Shown piece after piece: positions 46,842 through 55,429 of a stretch of DNA of 64,000 nucleotides. This stretch comes from UBA7445 sp042096455 (lineage in GTDB: Bacteria; Verrucomicrobiota; Verrucomicrobiia; Opitutales; Coraliomargaritaceae), in assembly GCA_042096455.1 (NCBI GenBank), contig JBELLU010000001.1, positions 26,813 through 90,812 on the forward strand. Direction: 5' to 3'. A program made the position numbers and the translations under genes. The stretch's first letter is position 1. Each line of letters begins with the position of its first letter. Below the pieces are notes generated by a model. That model was not told where the DNA came from, made no database searches, and worked only from the letters and a program-made list of their open reading frames with translations.

Positions 46842-47954
46842 ATGTCTTTGATCGACCGTTATATTTTAAAGGAGTGGGGCAGCGCCTTTCTCTTGACCTT
46901 CGGCCTCGTGCTGGGGGTTTTGATCCTGCAGAATATGTTGGATAAAATACCCGACCTCTTGCAGGCACAGGCCACCTTTCCGCAAATCGTCTATTTTTTC
47001 CTGCTCTCCCTCCCGGCATACCTCCCGCTGGTCCTGCCCATCATTTTTCTGGTTTCCCTTCTCTTTGCCCTCGGCAACCTCCACCGCAACAACGAGATCA
47101 TCGCCCTCCGCGCTCAGGGTCACAGCCTTATGCGAATCAGTCGCTCCCTCTGGATCGTGGGCCTCCTCCTTTCCGCGGGGCTCTTTTACCTCACCGCCTT
47201 TCTCGTTCCCAAAACCGTGGAGCAGTCCCGCACTTTCTTCGATAACCTCGACTTCGCCGCCCGTGAAGCGGTCATGGAATCCCGCGATGTCGGCCTTATA
47301 TACAACATGGGCTTCGATAACCGCCGCGACGGACGCCTTTGGTTCATGAACCGTTTCAGTGAACGCGCCTGGCTTGCCCTCGGAGTCAATGTCCACCTGC
47401 GCGATGCCGAAGGTCACGAATCGCACCGCATCTCCGCCAGTGAGGCTTACTACGACGATACCCAGGGGAGCTGGGTTTTTCTCAATGGCCGGGAACTCCT
47501 CCTCGATCCCGTCAGCGGCGACCCCCTCCGCATTATCCCCTTCGAGGAAAAACGCTTCCCCGAATTCACGGAAGATCCCGGCCTCATGCTCGCCCTCCAT
47601 AAACAACCCAAAGAACTCTCGCTCCACGAACTGCACCGCATCATCAAGACCATTCCCCCCGAGGATAACCCCGCCGTGCACGCCTACCTCGTGCGCTACT
47701 TTCAACAACTCGCCAGCCCCTTCACCTGTCTCATCATGGTCGGTATTGCGGTGCCCTTTGCAGTCTCCGGGGTCCGCATCAGCCCGATGGTCGGAATCTC
47801 CAAAAGCCTCGCCTTCTTTGCGGCCTTCTACGTCCTGATCAGCATTGCATCCATGCTCGGCGAACGCCAAATCATTCCCGCCTGGATGGCCGCCGGACTC
47901 CCCATCTTCGCGATGCTCTTCGTCTCAAACCTGCTCTACAAACGCGCTGCTTAG
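46842..47954 (+). CDS. LptF/LptG family LPS export permease
   Basis: A 370-residue protein with six helices split by a large periplasmic domain (about residues 120-270), matching YjgP/YjgQ: N-terminal SLIDRYILKEWGSAFLLTF, LVLPIIFLVSLLFALGNLHRNNEIIALRAQG (the coupling helix) and a C-terminal helix set. LptF and LptG form the membrane part of the LptB2FG ABC exporter that extracts lipopolysaccharide. Its sister and LptB are not in the window. It overlaps the convergent flavoprotein gene by 4 bases at the 3' end. Confidence 0.85.
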   Translation: MSLIDRYILKEWGSAFLLTFGLVLGVLILQNMLDKIPDLLQAQATFPQIVYFFLLSLPAYLPLVLPIIFLVSLLFALGNLHRNNEIIALRAQGHSLMRISRSLWIVGLLLSAGLFYLTAFLVPKTVEQSRTFFDNLDFAAREAVMESRDVGLIYNMGFDNRRDGRLWFMNRFSERAWLALGVNVHLRDAEGHESHRISASEAYYDDTQGSWVFLNGRELLLDPVSGDPLRIIPFEEKRFPEFTEDPGLMLALHKQPKELSLHELHRIIKTIPPEDNPAVHAYLVRYFQQLASPFTCLIMVGIAVPFAVSGVRISPMVGISKSLAFFAAFYVLISIASMLGERQIIPAWMAAGLPIFAMLFVSNLLYKRAA

Positions 47955-49198
47955 GTATCGCCTGCCATCGCCAATCCCGCGATGCGGCCGGTGGTCCAGG
48001 CGGCTTGGAAATTGAAGCCGCCGGTGATGCCGTCGAGGTCGAGGCATTCCCCCGCGAAGTGAAGGTTGGGGATCCGTTTGCTCTCCATTCGGCGGAAATC
48101 CACGTCCTTTAAACGTACCCCGCCGCAGGTGACGAATTCATCTTTGTTGGTGGTTTTGCCCTCGACTTCATGGGATCCGGCGAGGCATTCGCAGAGCAGG
48201 GCGGTTTCGCATTGTTTGCTGAGTTGTGCCCAGGGGCAGTCCTCTGGGATTCCGGCGTGATGCACAAGGCGTTCCCAAAGGCGACGGGGCAGGGGCTCGA
48301 TAGGGGTATTCTTGATGGCTTTGCGGGGGGCGTTTTGCCGCAGTTGCTTGAACGCGGCTTGCAGGTCGGCTTCCCCGCAATCGCCGAGCCAGTTGACCGT
48401 GAGGGTGAAGTGGTAATTGGCGGCCTGAATTTCGCGGGCGCCCCAGGCGGAGGCGCGCAGGACCGCAGGGCCGCTGAGTCCGCGGTGCGTGATCAGGAGC
48501 GGACCGGATTGCGGTTGATTCGCGGGGAGGGCGGTGACGCGCGCCGTTGGCACGGAGAGGCCCGCGAGTCCATGGAGACGGGCGTCGTTCACGTTGAAGG
48601 CAAAAAGGGAGGGTGCCAGTGGTTCAATGTGATGCCCAAGGGCACGGAGCGCGTCGGGGAGGGCGGAGTTTTTCAAGGAACCGGCAGCGATGCAAAGCGC
48701 ATCGACTTCAATGACGTTACCATCGGTAAGGGTGAGCTTGAAGCCGGTGCCGGGGATATGGCTCAGGTCGGCGAGGCCGCATTCCCTGCGGGTTTCGACG
48801 CCCGACACGCGCGCGGCTTGGCGCAGGCAATCGATGATGGTCTGCGAATCATTGGTGGTGGGAAACATGCGTCCGTCGGGTTCGCGTTTAATCGGGACCC
48901 CGCGCTGGGTGAACCATTCGATGGTGTCACGGGGTTGCCAGCGATGGAAGGCGGCGCGGAGTTCGCGGGCACCACGGGGATAATGGGATGCCAGTTCGGC
49001 GGGATCAAAACAACTGTGGGTCACGTTGCAGCGCCCGCCTCCCGAGATCTTAACCTTTTGCAGGAAATGTTTTCCCTTCTCGAAGAGCATCACGGTCGCT
49101 TCAGGATTCGCCTCGGCGGCGGTCACCGCGGCAAAGAATCCGGCGGCGCCACCGCCGATAATGGCGATACGGCGCGGGGCTGCATGGGCTTGGGACAT
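47951..49198 (-). CDS. HI0933/YhiN family flavoprotein oxidoreductase
   Basis: A 415-residue FAD-binding protein of the HI0933-like group. The N-terminal dinucleotide fold IAIIGGGAAGFFAAVTAAE is followed by KVKISGGGRCNVTHSCFDP, a mid-domain, and the C-terminal FAGECLDLDGITGGFNFQAAW, both diagnostic for the family. The biochemical role is not established for most members. Convergent overlap with lptF/G (4 bases) and divergent from the SulP gene. Confidence 0.92.
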   Translation of the reverse strand: MSQAHAAPRRIAIIGGGAAGFFAAVTAAEANPEATVMLFEKGKHFLQKVKISGGGRCNVTHSCFDPAELASHYPRGARELRAAFHRWQPRDTIEWFTQRGVPIKREPDGRMFPTTNDSQTIIDCLRQAARVSGVETRRECGLADLSHIPGTGFKLTLTDGNVIEVDALCIAAGSLKNSALPDALRALGHHIEPLAPSLFAFNVNDARLHGLAGLSVPTARVTALPANQPQSGPLLITHRGLSGPAVLRASAWGAREIQAANYHFTLTVNWLGDCGEADLQAAFKQLRQNAPRKAIKNTPIEPLPRRLWERLVHHAGIPEDCPWAQLSKQCETALLCECLAGSHEVEGKTTNKDEFVTCGGVRLKDVDFRRMESKRIPNLHFAGECLDLDGITGGFNFQAAWTTGRIAGLAMAGDT

Positions 49199-49319
49199 TC
49201 CGCTACGGTGTTAATTGCGAACGGAAAAGCGATTCTATTTGCACGCAGAGTCGATAGACCCTTATCTCCGTGGCGCTGTAACCGAACCGGGTTCTGCCTT
49301 ACTCAACGAGACTACTATT

Positions 49320-50906
49320 GTGATTCATCTTATTTACCGAAAATTCGGCAATCGTCTGCATACAAAAGACGATATTCTCTCTGGCCTGACGGTCGCACTA
49401 GCCCTTGTTCCCGAGGCCGTGGCGTTTGCCATCATTGCGGGGGTGCCGCCTCTGGTGGGTCTTTATGCCGCCTTTATGGTATGCCTCATCACTGCGGTGG
49501 CAGGTGGACGCCCTGGGATGATTTCCGGCGCGACGGGCGCCTTGGCGGTTATTATGGTCGGACTCGTCAAGCTCGGCAATGAGCGGGGTCTGGAGCTGGG
49601 CTTGGGCGAAAATGCGGGCCTGCAGTATTTATTTGCGGCGGTCATTTTGATGGGGCTCATCCAAGTGGGCTGCGGGGCGATGCGTTTGGGGCGTTTTATT
49701 CGACTCATCCCGCAACCGGTGATGTTCGGATTTGTCAATGGATTGGCGATTGTGATTTTTCAGGCACAGTTCCCGATGTTTACCGGCGCGCCGACCGAAC
49801 CCGGCGCAGCATGGCTCAGCGGTTCCGCGCTCTATCTGATGCTTGGATTGGTCGCGCTCACGATGTTCATTATCCAATTCCTGCCAAAGTTGACCACCCA
49901 GGTTCCGTCTTCGCTCGTTGCAATTGTCACGGTCAGTCTGATCGTGATCGGTTGCCAGCTCGACACCCTCGTGGTCGGTAATATGTCCGCGATTGGCGGC
50001 GGACTTCCGAGTCTCGTGCAGTTTAATATCCCGCTCGATTGGGACACCTTTCAATTCATTCTCCCATTTTCCATTATTCTCGCGGCGGTTGGTTTGATTG
50101 AATCCCTGATGACCTTGACGCTGATTGACGAATTGACCGAAACGCGGGGCAAGAGCAACCGCGAGTGCGTGGGGCAAGGGCTTGCGAATGTGGTGACCGG
50201 TTTCTTTGGCGGGATGGGTGGCTGCGCCATGATCGGGCAGAGTATCATCAATATCCGCTCCGGTGGTCGCGGCCGCTTGTCGGGGATCGCCGCAGGTAGT
50301 TTCCTCCTCATCTTTATTCTCTTCGCGAGCCCGCTGATCGAACGCATTCCATTGGCGGCGTTGACGGGCGTGATGTTTATGGTGGTGGTTGGCACCTTTG
50401 AATGGTCCAGCTTCCGCATCCTTCGCAAGATCCCCAAGACCGATGCCTTTGTGCTGGTGCTGGTTTCCGGTGTAACGGTCGTAACGCACAACCTCGCGCT
50501 TGCCGTTATTTCCGGCGTGATTGTCTCGGCACTCGCCTTTGCGTGGAAATCCGCGCACCACATTCACCGCTCCTCCGAAACCCGTAAGGACGGCGTTAAA
50601 GTGTACTATTTGCATGGCCCGCTCTTCTTTGGCTCCGCCACCGAGTTCAGTAATGAATTCAAGCCCGCCTCGGACCCGGAGGAGGTTATTATCGATTTCA
50701 AAGATTCGCGGGTTTGGGACCACTCCGGCCTCGATGCCATCAGTAAACTCGCAGACCGCTACCGCGCCGCCGGCAAGATCCTGCACTTGCAGCATATCAG
50801 TCCCAATTGCCGCGAATTGCTCAAAAAAGCCGATAGCATGGTCGATGTCATTCTTTTACCGGATGACCCGACTTACCATGTCGCCAATATCAAGGTGCCG
50901 GAATAG
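49320..50906 (+). CDS. SulP family anion transporter with STAS domain
   Basis: A 528-residue inner-membrane transporter: N-terminal domain with about 12 helices (DDILSGLTVALALVPEAVAFAI; PLVGLYAAFM; GRPGMISGATGA; GGMGGCAMIGQSIINIRSGG), followed by a C-terminal STAS domain (VIIDFKDSRVWDHSGLDAI). SulP proteins carry sulfate, bicarbonate or other anions; the substrate is not determinable. GTG 49320 gives the conserved IHLIYRKF start; the open frame runs further upstream without a usual start. No carbonic anhydrase or sulfate-assimilation gene adjoins. Confidence 0.88.
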   Translation: MIHLIYRKFGNRLHTKDDILSGLTVALALVPEAVAFAIIAGVPPLVGLYAAFMVCLITAVAGGRPGMISGATGALAVIMVGLVKLGNERGLELGLGENAGLQYLFAAVILMGLIQVGCGAMRLGRFIRLIPQPVMFGFVNGLAIVIFQAQFPMFTGAPTEPGAAWLSGSALYLMLGLVALTMFIIQFLPKLTTQVPSSLVAIVTVSLIVIGCQLDTLVVGNMSAIGGGLPSLVQFNIPLDWDTFQFILPFSIILAAVGLIESLMTLTLIDELTETRGKSNRECVGQGLANVVTGFFGGMGGCAMIGQSIINIRSGGRGRLSGIAAGSFLLIFILFASPLIERIPLAALTGVMFMVVVGTFEWSSFRILRKIPKTDAFVLVLVSGVTVVTHNLALAVISGVIVSALAFAWKSAHHIHRSSETRKDGVKVYYLHGPLFFGSATEFSNEFKPASDPEEVIIDFKDSRVWDHSGLDAISKLADRYRAAGKILHLQHISPNCRELLKKADSMVDVILLPDDPTYHVANIKVPE

Positions 50907-51418
50907 GCAGCGTGTAGTTCGTGATTAAAGCTTTCTGGGGAGGGAACCACGGAAGGGGTTTAAGGTGGGAAAGTGTGAAGGTGGGATCAGTCTTAATCTT
51001 ACTCTAAAGAACGTCGAACGTTCAACTTTCAACGTTCAACTAACAACTTCCAACCCCACAGCGCTGCCCTGAGGCCAGCCTAGCTGGCGACCGCTAATAG
51101 GCGCTTATTTTCGCTGATCCTTAAAATAAAAATATTAGTGTTTGATTAGTGAGAATGAGTGGTTTCCGGCTCTGCCGTATTTTGTAACGCAGAGGAATAG
51201 AGCGTGGGATATCGTGGAAGCGGCAATCCTGCCGCTTTGCTTTTTGCTGGAAAGCGACAAGAGTGTCGCTTCCACGCTTTTGCTTGTGATTGAAACGTTG
51301 AAGGTTAACCAAGAAATGCGCGAAGGGGGTTTAAGGTATGAATGTGTGAAGCTGTGATGGAGAATATAATCCGTAGAATATCAATGACAAATCCGCATTA
51401 TACCCCTATCCAATAGTT
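50907..51418. repeat. Second repeat-filled spacer
   Basis: No gene is seen. It holds a diverged micro-repeat (50963-51056, with GGTGGGAAAGTGTGAAGGTG and runs such as CAACGTTCAAC), the second copy of the dispersed element (51044-51240), a second inverted pair AAGCGACA-AGAG-TGTCGCTT (51252-51271) that is a variant of the element's terminal hairpin, and a last partial micro-repeat (51329-51356). It parallels 602-1388 in composition and order. Confidence 0.8.
51044..51240 (+). repeat. Dispersed repeat element, copy 2
   Basis: Same orientation as copy 1 at 901-1094 and near-identical in the left half (GAGGCCAGCCTAGCTGGCGA, GGCGCTTATTTTCGCT). A few indels and substitutions occur in the middle, and it ends with the same AAGCGGCA-ATCC-TGCCGCTT hairpin. 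The left junction AACTTCCAACCCCA is shared. No open frame. Confidence 0.85.
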
Positions 51419-52201
51419 ATGAATTATCAGCTAAGCACGATTCTGGACGAAGCGAAAATCAAACGGGAGGGTCAGCTCAAGACCCTCAACCTGGCCATGC
51501 TTGCCTATGGAGGGATTGCAATACTCTTAGCCCTGCCTTCCGCGATTGCTGAAGTAACGGGGGCTTCGCCTGACGTTCTTTTTGCGATTCAGTTGATTTT
51601 TGATTTCTTCCTGTCTCCTTTATTGACCCTGCCGCTTTTGGCAGGGATCTCGTGTCTGGGTCTAGCCCGGGCGCGTGAACAAATGATTCGGGTTGGTTCG
51701 ATATTCGGGCACTATAATAAAATTTGGCCCCTATTCGGGTTTACGGTTTTGTATTGGTTATTCTTTTTTCTCCTTTTGGCGGGTGTCTGGATGATAACAG
51801 CCGTATCAGTATTAGCTGGAGATGCGGTTTTTACTGTTGTCTTAGCGGTCAGTGTACTTGCAGTTGTCTTACTCTCGGTTTACGTCGGCATCCTGCTTTC
51901 TTTTGCCGTGCTGCTCATCGTTGATCAGGATTTAGGCGTAATAGCCGCAATCAAACGCTCAATCGCGGCGGTTCGGCTCTCGGGTTCCTTCGCGCTGCTT
52001 TTCAAATATTACTTCATGTTTTTCCTGTGGCTAATCCTCGGTCTCTTCACCCTGGGTATCGCTTACTTCTGGATCTTTCCAAAATACACCATCGCATTCG
52101 GCATCATCTACCGCAACCTGTTTGACGGCGATACCGTCATGCCAAAGTCGGTCGGCGACCCACACCAAGGCCCCCTCGCGAAATATTCGCAGGCAAATTA
52201 A
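51419..52201 (+). CDS. Polytopic membrane protein of unknown function
   Basis: A 260-residue protein with about five or six long hydrophobic helices (LAMLAYGGIAILLALPSAIA; LIFDFFLSPLLTLPLLAGIS; WLFFFLLLAGVWMITAVSVL; VVLAVSVLAVVLLSVYVGIL; FFLWLILGLFTLGIAYFWIF). An amphipathic loop with AAIKRSIAAVRLSG lies between two helices. It recalls DUF975-like or glycerophosphoryl-diester-permease-type membrane domains, but I cannot assign it. Starts with ATG directly after the repeat spacer; ends at a clear terminator. Confidence 0.8.
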   Translation: MNYQLSTILDEAKIKREGQLKTLNLAMLAYGGIAILLALPSAIAEVTGASPDVLFAIQLIFDFFLSPLLTLPLLAGISCLGLARAREQMIRVGSIFGHYNKIWPLFGFTVLYWLFFFLLLAGVWMITAVSVLAGDAVFTVVLAVSVLAVVLLSVYVGILLSFAVLLIVDQDLGVIAAIKRSIAAVRLSGSFALLFKYYFMFFLWLILGLFTLGIAYFWIFPKYTIAFGIIYRNLFDGDTVMPKSVGDPHQGPLAKYSQAN

Positions 52202-52216
52202 TTCAGATTACTTCAC

Positions 52217-52251
52217 GCCACTCAGGTCCGCTTTCCCGAGTGGCTTTTTTT
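52217..52251 (+). terminator. Rho-independent terminator
   Basis: GCCACTC and GAGTGGC pair around a 14-base loop and are followed by seven T's, 15 bases after the stop of the membrane protein gene. Confidence 0.9.
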
Positions 52252-52292
52252 ATTGGAATACAACCCACTAAAATGTCATATTATTCATTAAT

Positions 52293-52606
52293 ATGAAAAA
52301 GCACTTTGGACACTAACCGTCCTCGCCTGCCTGTTTCCGCTTTTGAGCTTCGCCGATATCATCGCCGAAATTAAAGCCAAAGCCGCCAAAGAATGGCCAG
52401 GCGATTACACAATGCAAAAGTTCGTTATCGAGCGGCAAACAAAAGCGGCTAAGAAGGTCGGCGAATACCACGAAAAATATAAGAACGGTCCCAAGGCGAT
52501 TCACCAAATTCTATTAAAAGCCGCCAAAGAATGGCCCGACGATTACGCAATGATGATCTTCGTCTTTGAACGCCAATTAAAAGCCTACCGAGAACTCCAT
52601 CAATGA
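52293..52606 (+). CDS. Small secreted duplicated-motif protein with apparent frameshift at its start
   Basis: From SFADIIAEIKAK onward the frame (52343-52606) encodes two copies of a motif: AAKEWPGDYTMQKFVIERQ and AAKEWPDDYAMMIFVFERQ, about 43 residues apart. Just upstream the same frame reads a good signal peptide (ALWTLTVLACLFPLLSFA) but has no start codon; ATG 52293 is one base out of frame. Adding one A to the A5 run at 52296-52300 gives MKKALWTLTVLACLFPLLSFA. So the gene is either broken, or read by slippage on the A-run, or the sequence has an error. Its TGA overlaps the next ATG. Function unknown. Confidence 0.65.
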
Positions 52607-52926
52607 AACCTTCAACATCAATCACCTGCTCAGTCTGCCTGAAAGGGGCGCTCTCACGCAAAAAGATTCTGAGATTCGGAGGGGCAGGTGTGGGAATCGG
52701 AATTATTCTCTTCTTTATCGCATTGCCATCACTATGCTTTGCCTTGTCCGATTTAGTCGATTACTACCAGCAGGACGAAGACAGCTTTGAGATCATCGAG
52801 CGCTTACTGTATCTGAAAGTTTTAGCATCCCTGCTCGGAGCTTCGCTCGGACTCTTCATGTGTCAAAACCGCATGGTCCTTAAATGTAGTTCCCCCCTCT
52901 GTGGCAGCATTCGAGACGCTAACTGA
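52603..52926 (+). CDS. Cys-TM-TM-Cys membrane protein, paralogue 1
   Basis: A 107-residue protein with an N-terminal CSVC, a lysine-rich stretch (LSRKKILRFGG), two hydrophobic helices (GVGIGIILFFIALPSLCFAL and LASLLGASLGLFMCQN) and a C-terminal cysteine pair (KCSSPLCGSI). The paired cysteines at both cytoplasmic ends may bind one zinc ion, a split zinc ribbon. ATG overlaps the preceding stop (ATGA). Similar in layout to the next gene; the two probably arose by duplication. Function unknown. Confidence 0.8.
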   Translation: MKPSTSITCSVCLKGALSRKKILRFGGAGVGIGIILFFIALPSLCFALSDLVDYYQQDEDSFEIIERLLYLKVLASLLGASLGLFMCQNRMVLKCSSPLCGSIRDAN

Positions 52927-52933
52927 TAAACCA

Positions 52934-53260
52934 ATGAAAACACCAACTAAACAAATCACTTGCCCCGTCTGTCAGAAGGGGAATCTCTCAAGGCGCAAGA
53001 AGCTCCGTTACGGCGGGGTAGGCGGCTGTATCGGATTATTGTTTTTGATACCATCTGTGCTTGTTTTGATCGCCATGTTTACCGGGATCAGCGAAATGAA
53101 TCCGGATCCGAACAACGAAGCAGACGCCATCGCTGTAGGTGTTGTGGGAATTGTTTACATCATGCCTGCGTTCTTCTTCTTCCTGCTCGGGCTGTTTCTA
53201 TGCCGCAGCGTAAAAGTCCTGAAGTGTGATTACTGCGACTCTACTCAGGACGCATATTAA
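52934..53260 (+). CDS. Cys-TM-TM-Cys membrane protein, paralogue 2
   Basis: A 108-residue protein with CPVCQKGNLSRRKKLRYGG, two helices and C-terminal LKCDYCDSTQDAY. Compared with paralogue 1, the CxVCxKGxLSRxKxLRxGG start and the VLKC end are shared, while the loop between helices differs (acidic NPDPNNEADAIAVG). It lies seven bases after paralogue 1. Not recognised as a known family. A membrane-anchored split zinc ribbon is the best structural reading. Confidence 0.8.
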   Translation: MKTPTKQITCPVCQKGNLSRRKKLRYGGVGGCIGLLFLIPSVLVLIAMFTGISEMNPDPNNEADAIAVGVVGIVYIMPAFFFFLLGLFLCRSVKVLKCDYCDSTQDAY

Positions 53261-53266
53261 CACCGC

Positions 53267-53291
53267 GCCCATTGGTAATGGGCATTATTTT
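53267..53291 (+). terminator. Probable terminator of the small membrane cassette
   Basis: GCCCATT pairs with AATGGGC around a 3-base loop, followed by ATTATTTT. It begins seven bases after the last stop of the cassette. Confidence 0.6.
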
Positions 53292-53444
53292 CAACGGGTT
53301 AATTGAGTAGAAATTCCCCATCCATCGCAAATTTTACTACAGGTAAGCCGCTGGCGTCGATTGATCATGTACTAAGCCGTGCGCTGGTTTGGCCCGAGAT
53401 TTAAGGCCCGTATAAATCGCCTATAAATTAATTTCGATCGGGCA

Positions 53445-53474
53445 CAAAAAAGCGGACTCCGTCTGGAGACCGCT
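53445..53474 (-). terminator. Terminator downstream of tRNA-Arg
   Basis: GCGGTCTCC and GGAGTCCGC pair on the minus strand around AGAC, followed by six T's. It lies 19 bases beyond the tRNA 3' end. Confidence 0.85.
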
Positions 53475-53492
53475 TATTTATTGGTTTGAAAG

Positions 53493-53569
<77 letters not shown>

Positions 53570-53642
53570 ATTAAATGGAAGCGAGTAATCTGCGTGCTTC
53601 GCTTGTTTTAATCAAGGCTAAGTTTTGGAAAATAATTATGCC

Positions 53643-54005
53643 CTAGAGAAAACGGAACCAGTAGACTGCGGCAATGGCGATGGCACCGAGGGCGAGGAGG
53701 ACCCACCAGATCTTTGGAGCGCAGCAGGGTTTGCGGTTGATGGCGACAATCATGCCGCCGAGCGCGACCCAGACCGCGAGTTTGATCCAGATCCAGGTTT
53801 CGCTGTAGCTGTAGCCAAGCTGGGCGATCAAACCGAAGCCCGCTACGAGGATGAGGAGGAGGCCGATGCCGCTGGTGATGGAACCCATCTTTTTAAGGCG
53901 GGGGCAGTCGCTTCCCGCGAGGGCGCGACCGAGGAGTGCGCCGTAGCCGAGGAATACCATGAGGATGCCGAGGATGTGTAGGATTTGATAGATTTGGTGT
54001 GACAT
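53643..54005 (-). CDS. Small four-helix membrane protein of unknown function
   Basis: A 120-residue protein with four hydrophobic helices (ILHILGILMVFLGYGALLG; ITSGIGLLLILVAGFGLIAQ; WIWIKLAVWVALGGMIVAI; IWWVLLALGAIAIAAVYWF) and a central NRKPCCAPK loop with a Cys pair. The arrangement is like SirB/DUF-type integral proteins. It ends close to the tRNA gene and stands alone, convergent to nothing nearby. Confidence 0.75.
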   Translation of the reverse strand: MSHQIYQILHILGILMVFLGYGALLGRALAGSDCPRLKKMGSITSGIGLLLILVAGFGLIAQLGYSYSETWIWIKLAVWVALGGMIVAINRKPCCAPKIWWVLLALGAIAIAAVYWFRFL

Positions 54006-54100
54006 AGAGGGTGATAGGATTGGATTTTGCGGGCAAAATGCAAGCCCGGGTGTAGTTGCCCGGGCCTGCGCTTGTTCGGTTGTCTTGAGTGTGAAGCTGC

Positions 54101-54466
54101 TTAGATGGCCTTGGGAATCGCGGCGGGGATATCCACTTCGTGGGTAATCTTGCGTTTGACTCGTTCGAGGCGGGAGCGGCGGCGCAGCATGCGGTCGAGT
54201 TTTTGCACCATCAGGTCGATGGACTTGTAGGTGTCGTCGCTGGCGACCCGTACAATGTGATCATTTCCCCTAACTTCAAGGTGGCCTTTGGCGAGGTATT
54301 CTCCTTCGTGAGTCTTGTTATGCGGCGCGTATTCCAATTCCACGCGCATGCGCACGATGTGGTCGTCGTGCTCAAAGAGTTTTGTCGCTTTCTCATGAAC
54401 CATGTTTTTCATCGCATCCGTAAGGGTGATGTTGATACCGGAGATGATGATGTCTTGATCTTTCAT
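54101..54466 (-). CDS. hpf: Ribosome hibernation promoting factor (HPF/RaiA family)
   Basis: A 121-residue protein that binds the 30S A/P sites and stabilises inactive ribosomes. The start IIISGINITLTDAMKNMVHEKATKLF, the FEHDDHIVRMRVELEY strand and the basic helix MLRRRSRLERVKRK fit the short HPF group; there is no long C-terminal dimerisation domain. Divergent from the SDR gene with 33 bases between starts. Confidence 0.9.
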   Translation of the reverse strand: MKDQDIIISGINITLTDAMKNMVHEKATKLFEHDDHIVRMRVELEYAPHNKTHEGEYLAKGHLEVRGNDHIVRVASDDTYKSIDLMVQKLDRMLRRRSRLERVKRKITHEVDIPAAIPKAI

Positions 54467-54499
54467 ATTTTGCGTCCTTGGTTGTGTGGTTGTGGTTGA

Positions 54500-55429
54500 A
54501 TGGGTACTGTGATACCCATTGTTAAATTTATGAAAGTCGCGAAATCGAAAAGTTCCTTTCCCCGCTCGCCGACACCGTCGCCGCGGGAATACTTAAACCG
54601 TGTTTCACTCGTAGTAGTGACTGGGGGTTCTTCGGGAATTGGGAGCGCTCTAATCAAGGCAATTTTAAATATTAAGCCGGGTTTGGAGCTTTGCAATCTT
54701 TCTCGGACAAAACCGGCATTTTTTTCGGCGGATTCGTCCGGGCACTACGGGGTGGATTTAAGCGATGGAGCGGCTCTGGCACTGGCGGCGGAGTGGGCGG
54801 AGGGACGCATTGCGGCGGCAGCGCCGGGTGGGGTGCTTTTGATCAACAATAGTGGCTTTGGTGATTATGGGGCGTTTGCGGAATTGGATGCTGAGAAACA
54901 GCTCCGTATGATTGATCTGAATGTGCGTGCAGTGGTCGATTTAACGGCGCGATTGTTGCCGCAGATCTTGGAACGCGGCGGTGCAGTGGTGAATGTCGCA
55001 TCGACCGCCGCTTTTCAGGCGACTCCGCAAATGGCGACGTATGGGGCGAGCAAAGCCTTTGTTTTGAACTGGTCACTCGCACTCAACGACGAATTGCGGG
55101 AAACCGGGGTGCATGCATTGGCGGTCTGTCCCGGGCCGACCCGGTCGAATTTCTTTAAGGCGGCGGGGTTTGAGAGCCCGCCGGGCGAGGGTGGTTTGAA
55201 TCAATGGCTGGATATGACGGCGGAGGAAGTGGCGGCGCTGACACTGCGTGCCCTGGCGCGCCGCAAGGCGGTCGTGGTGACCGGTTGGAAAAATTGCATC
55301 ATCGCATCCCTGCATCGTTTTGTGAGCAAAGCAGGCAGTGCGCGCATTGCGGGCTGGGCGATGGAAAAGCTGCGCCTGGAGCAGTTTCGCGCGGGTGATA
55401 CATCTTCAGGGGGGCAAAGCAATGCCTGA
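54500..55429 (+). CDS. Short-chain dehydrogenase/reductase
   Basis: An NAD(P)-dependent oxidoreductase of the classic SDR type: TGGSSGIGSALIKAI cofactor motif, LINNSGFGDYG (NNAG-equivalent), catalytic Ser in VASTAAF and YGASK (Tyr-Lys), then CPGPTRSNF. Up to 309 residues; the N-terminal 35 residues before VSLVVVTGG are of unusual composition, so the real start may be ATG 54530 or further inside. Substrate unknown. Its stop overlaps the start of the pseudouridine synthase gene. Confidence 0.85.
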   Translation: MGTVIPIVKFMKVAKSKSSFPRSPTPSPREYLNRVSLVVVTGGSSGIGSALIKAILNIKPGLELCNLSRTKPAFFSADSSGHYGVDLSDGAALALAAEWAEGRIAAAAPGGVLLINNSGFGDYGAFAELDAEKQLRMIDLNVRAVVDLTARLLPQILERGGAVVNVASTAAFQATPQMATYGASKAFVLNWSLALNDELRETGVHALAVCPGPTRSNFFKAAGFESPPGEGGLNQWLDMTAEEVAALTLRALARRKAVVVTGWKNCIIASLHRFVSKAGSARIAGWAMEKLRLEQFRAGDTSSGGQSNA

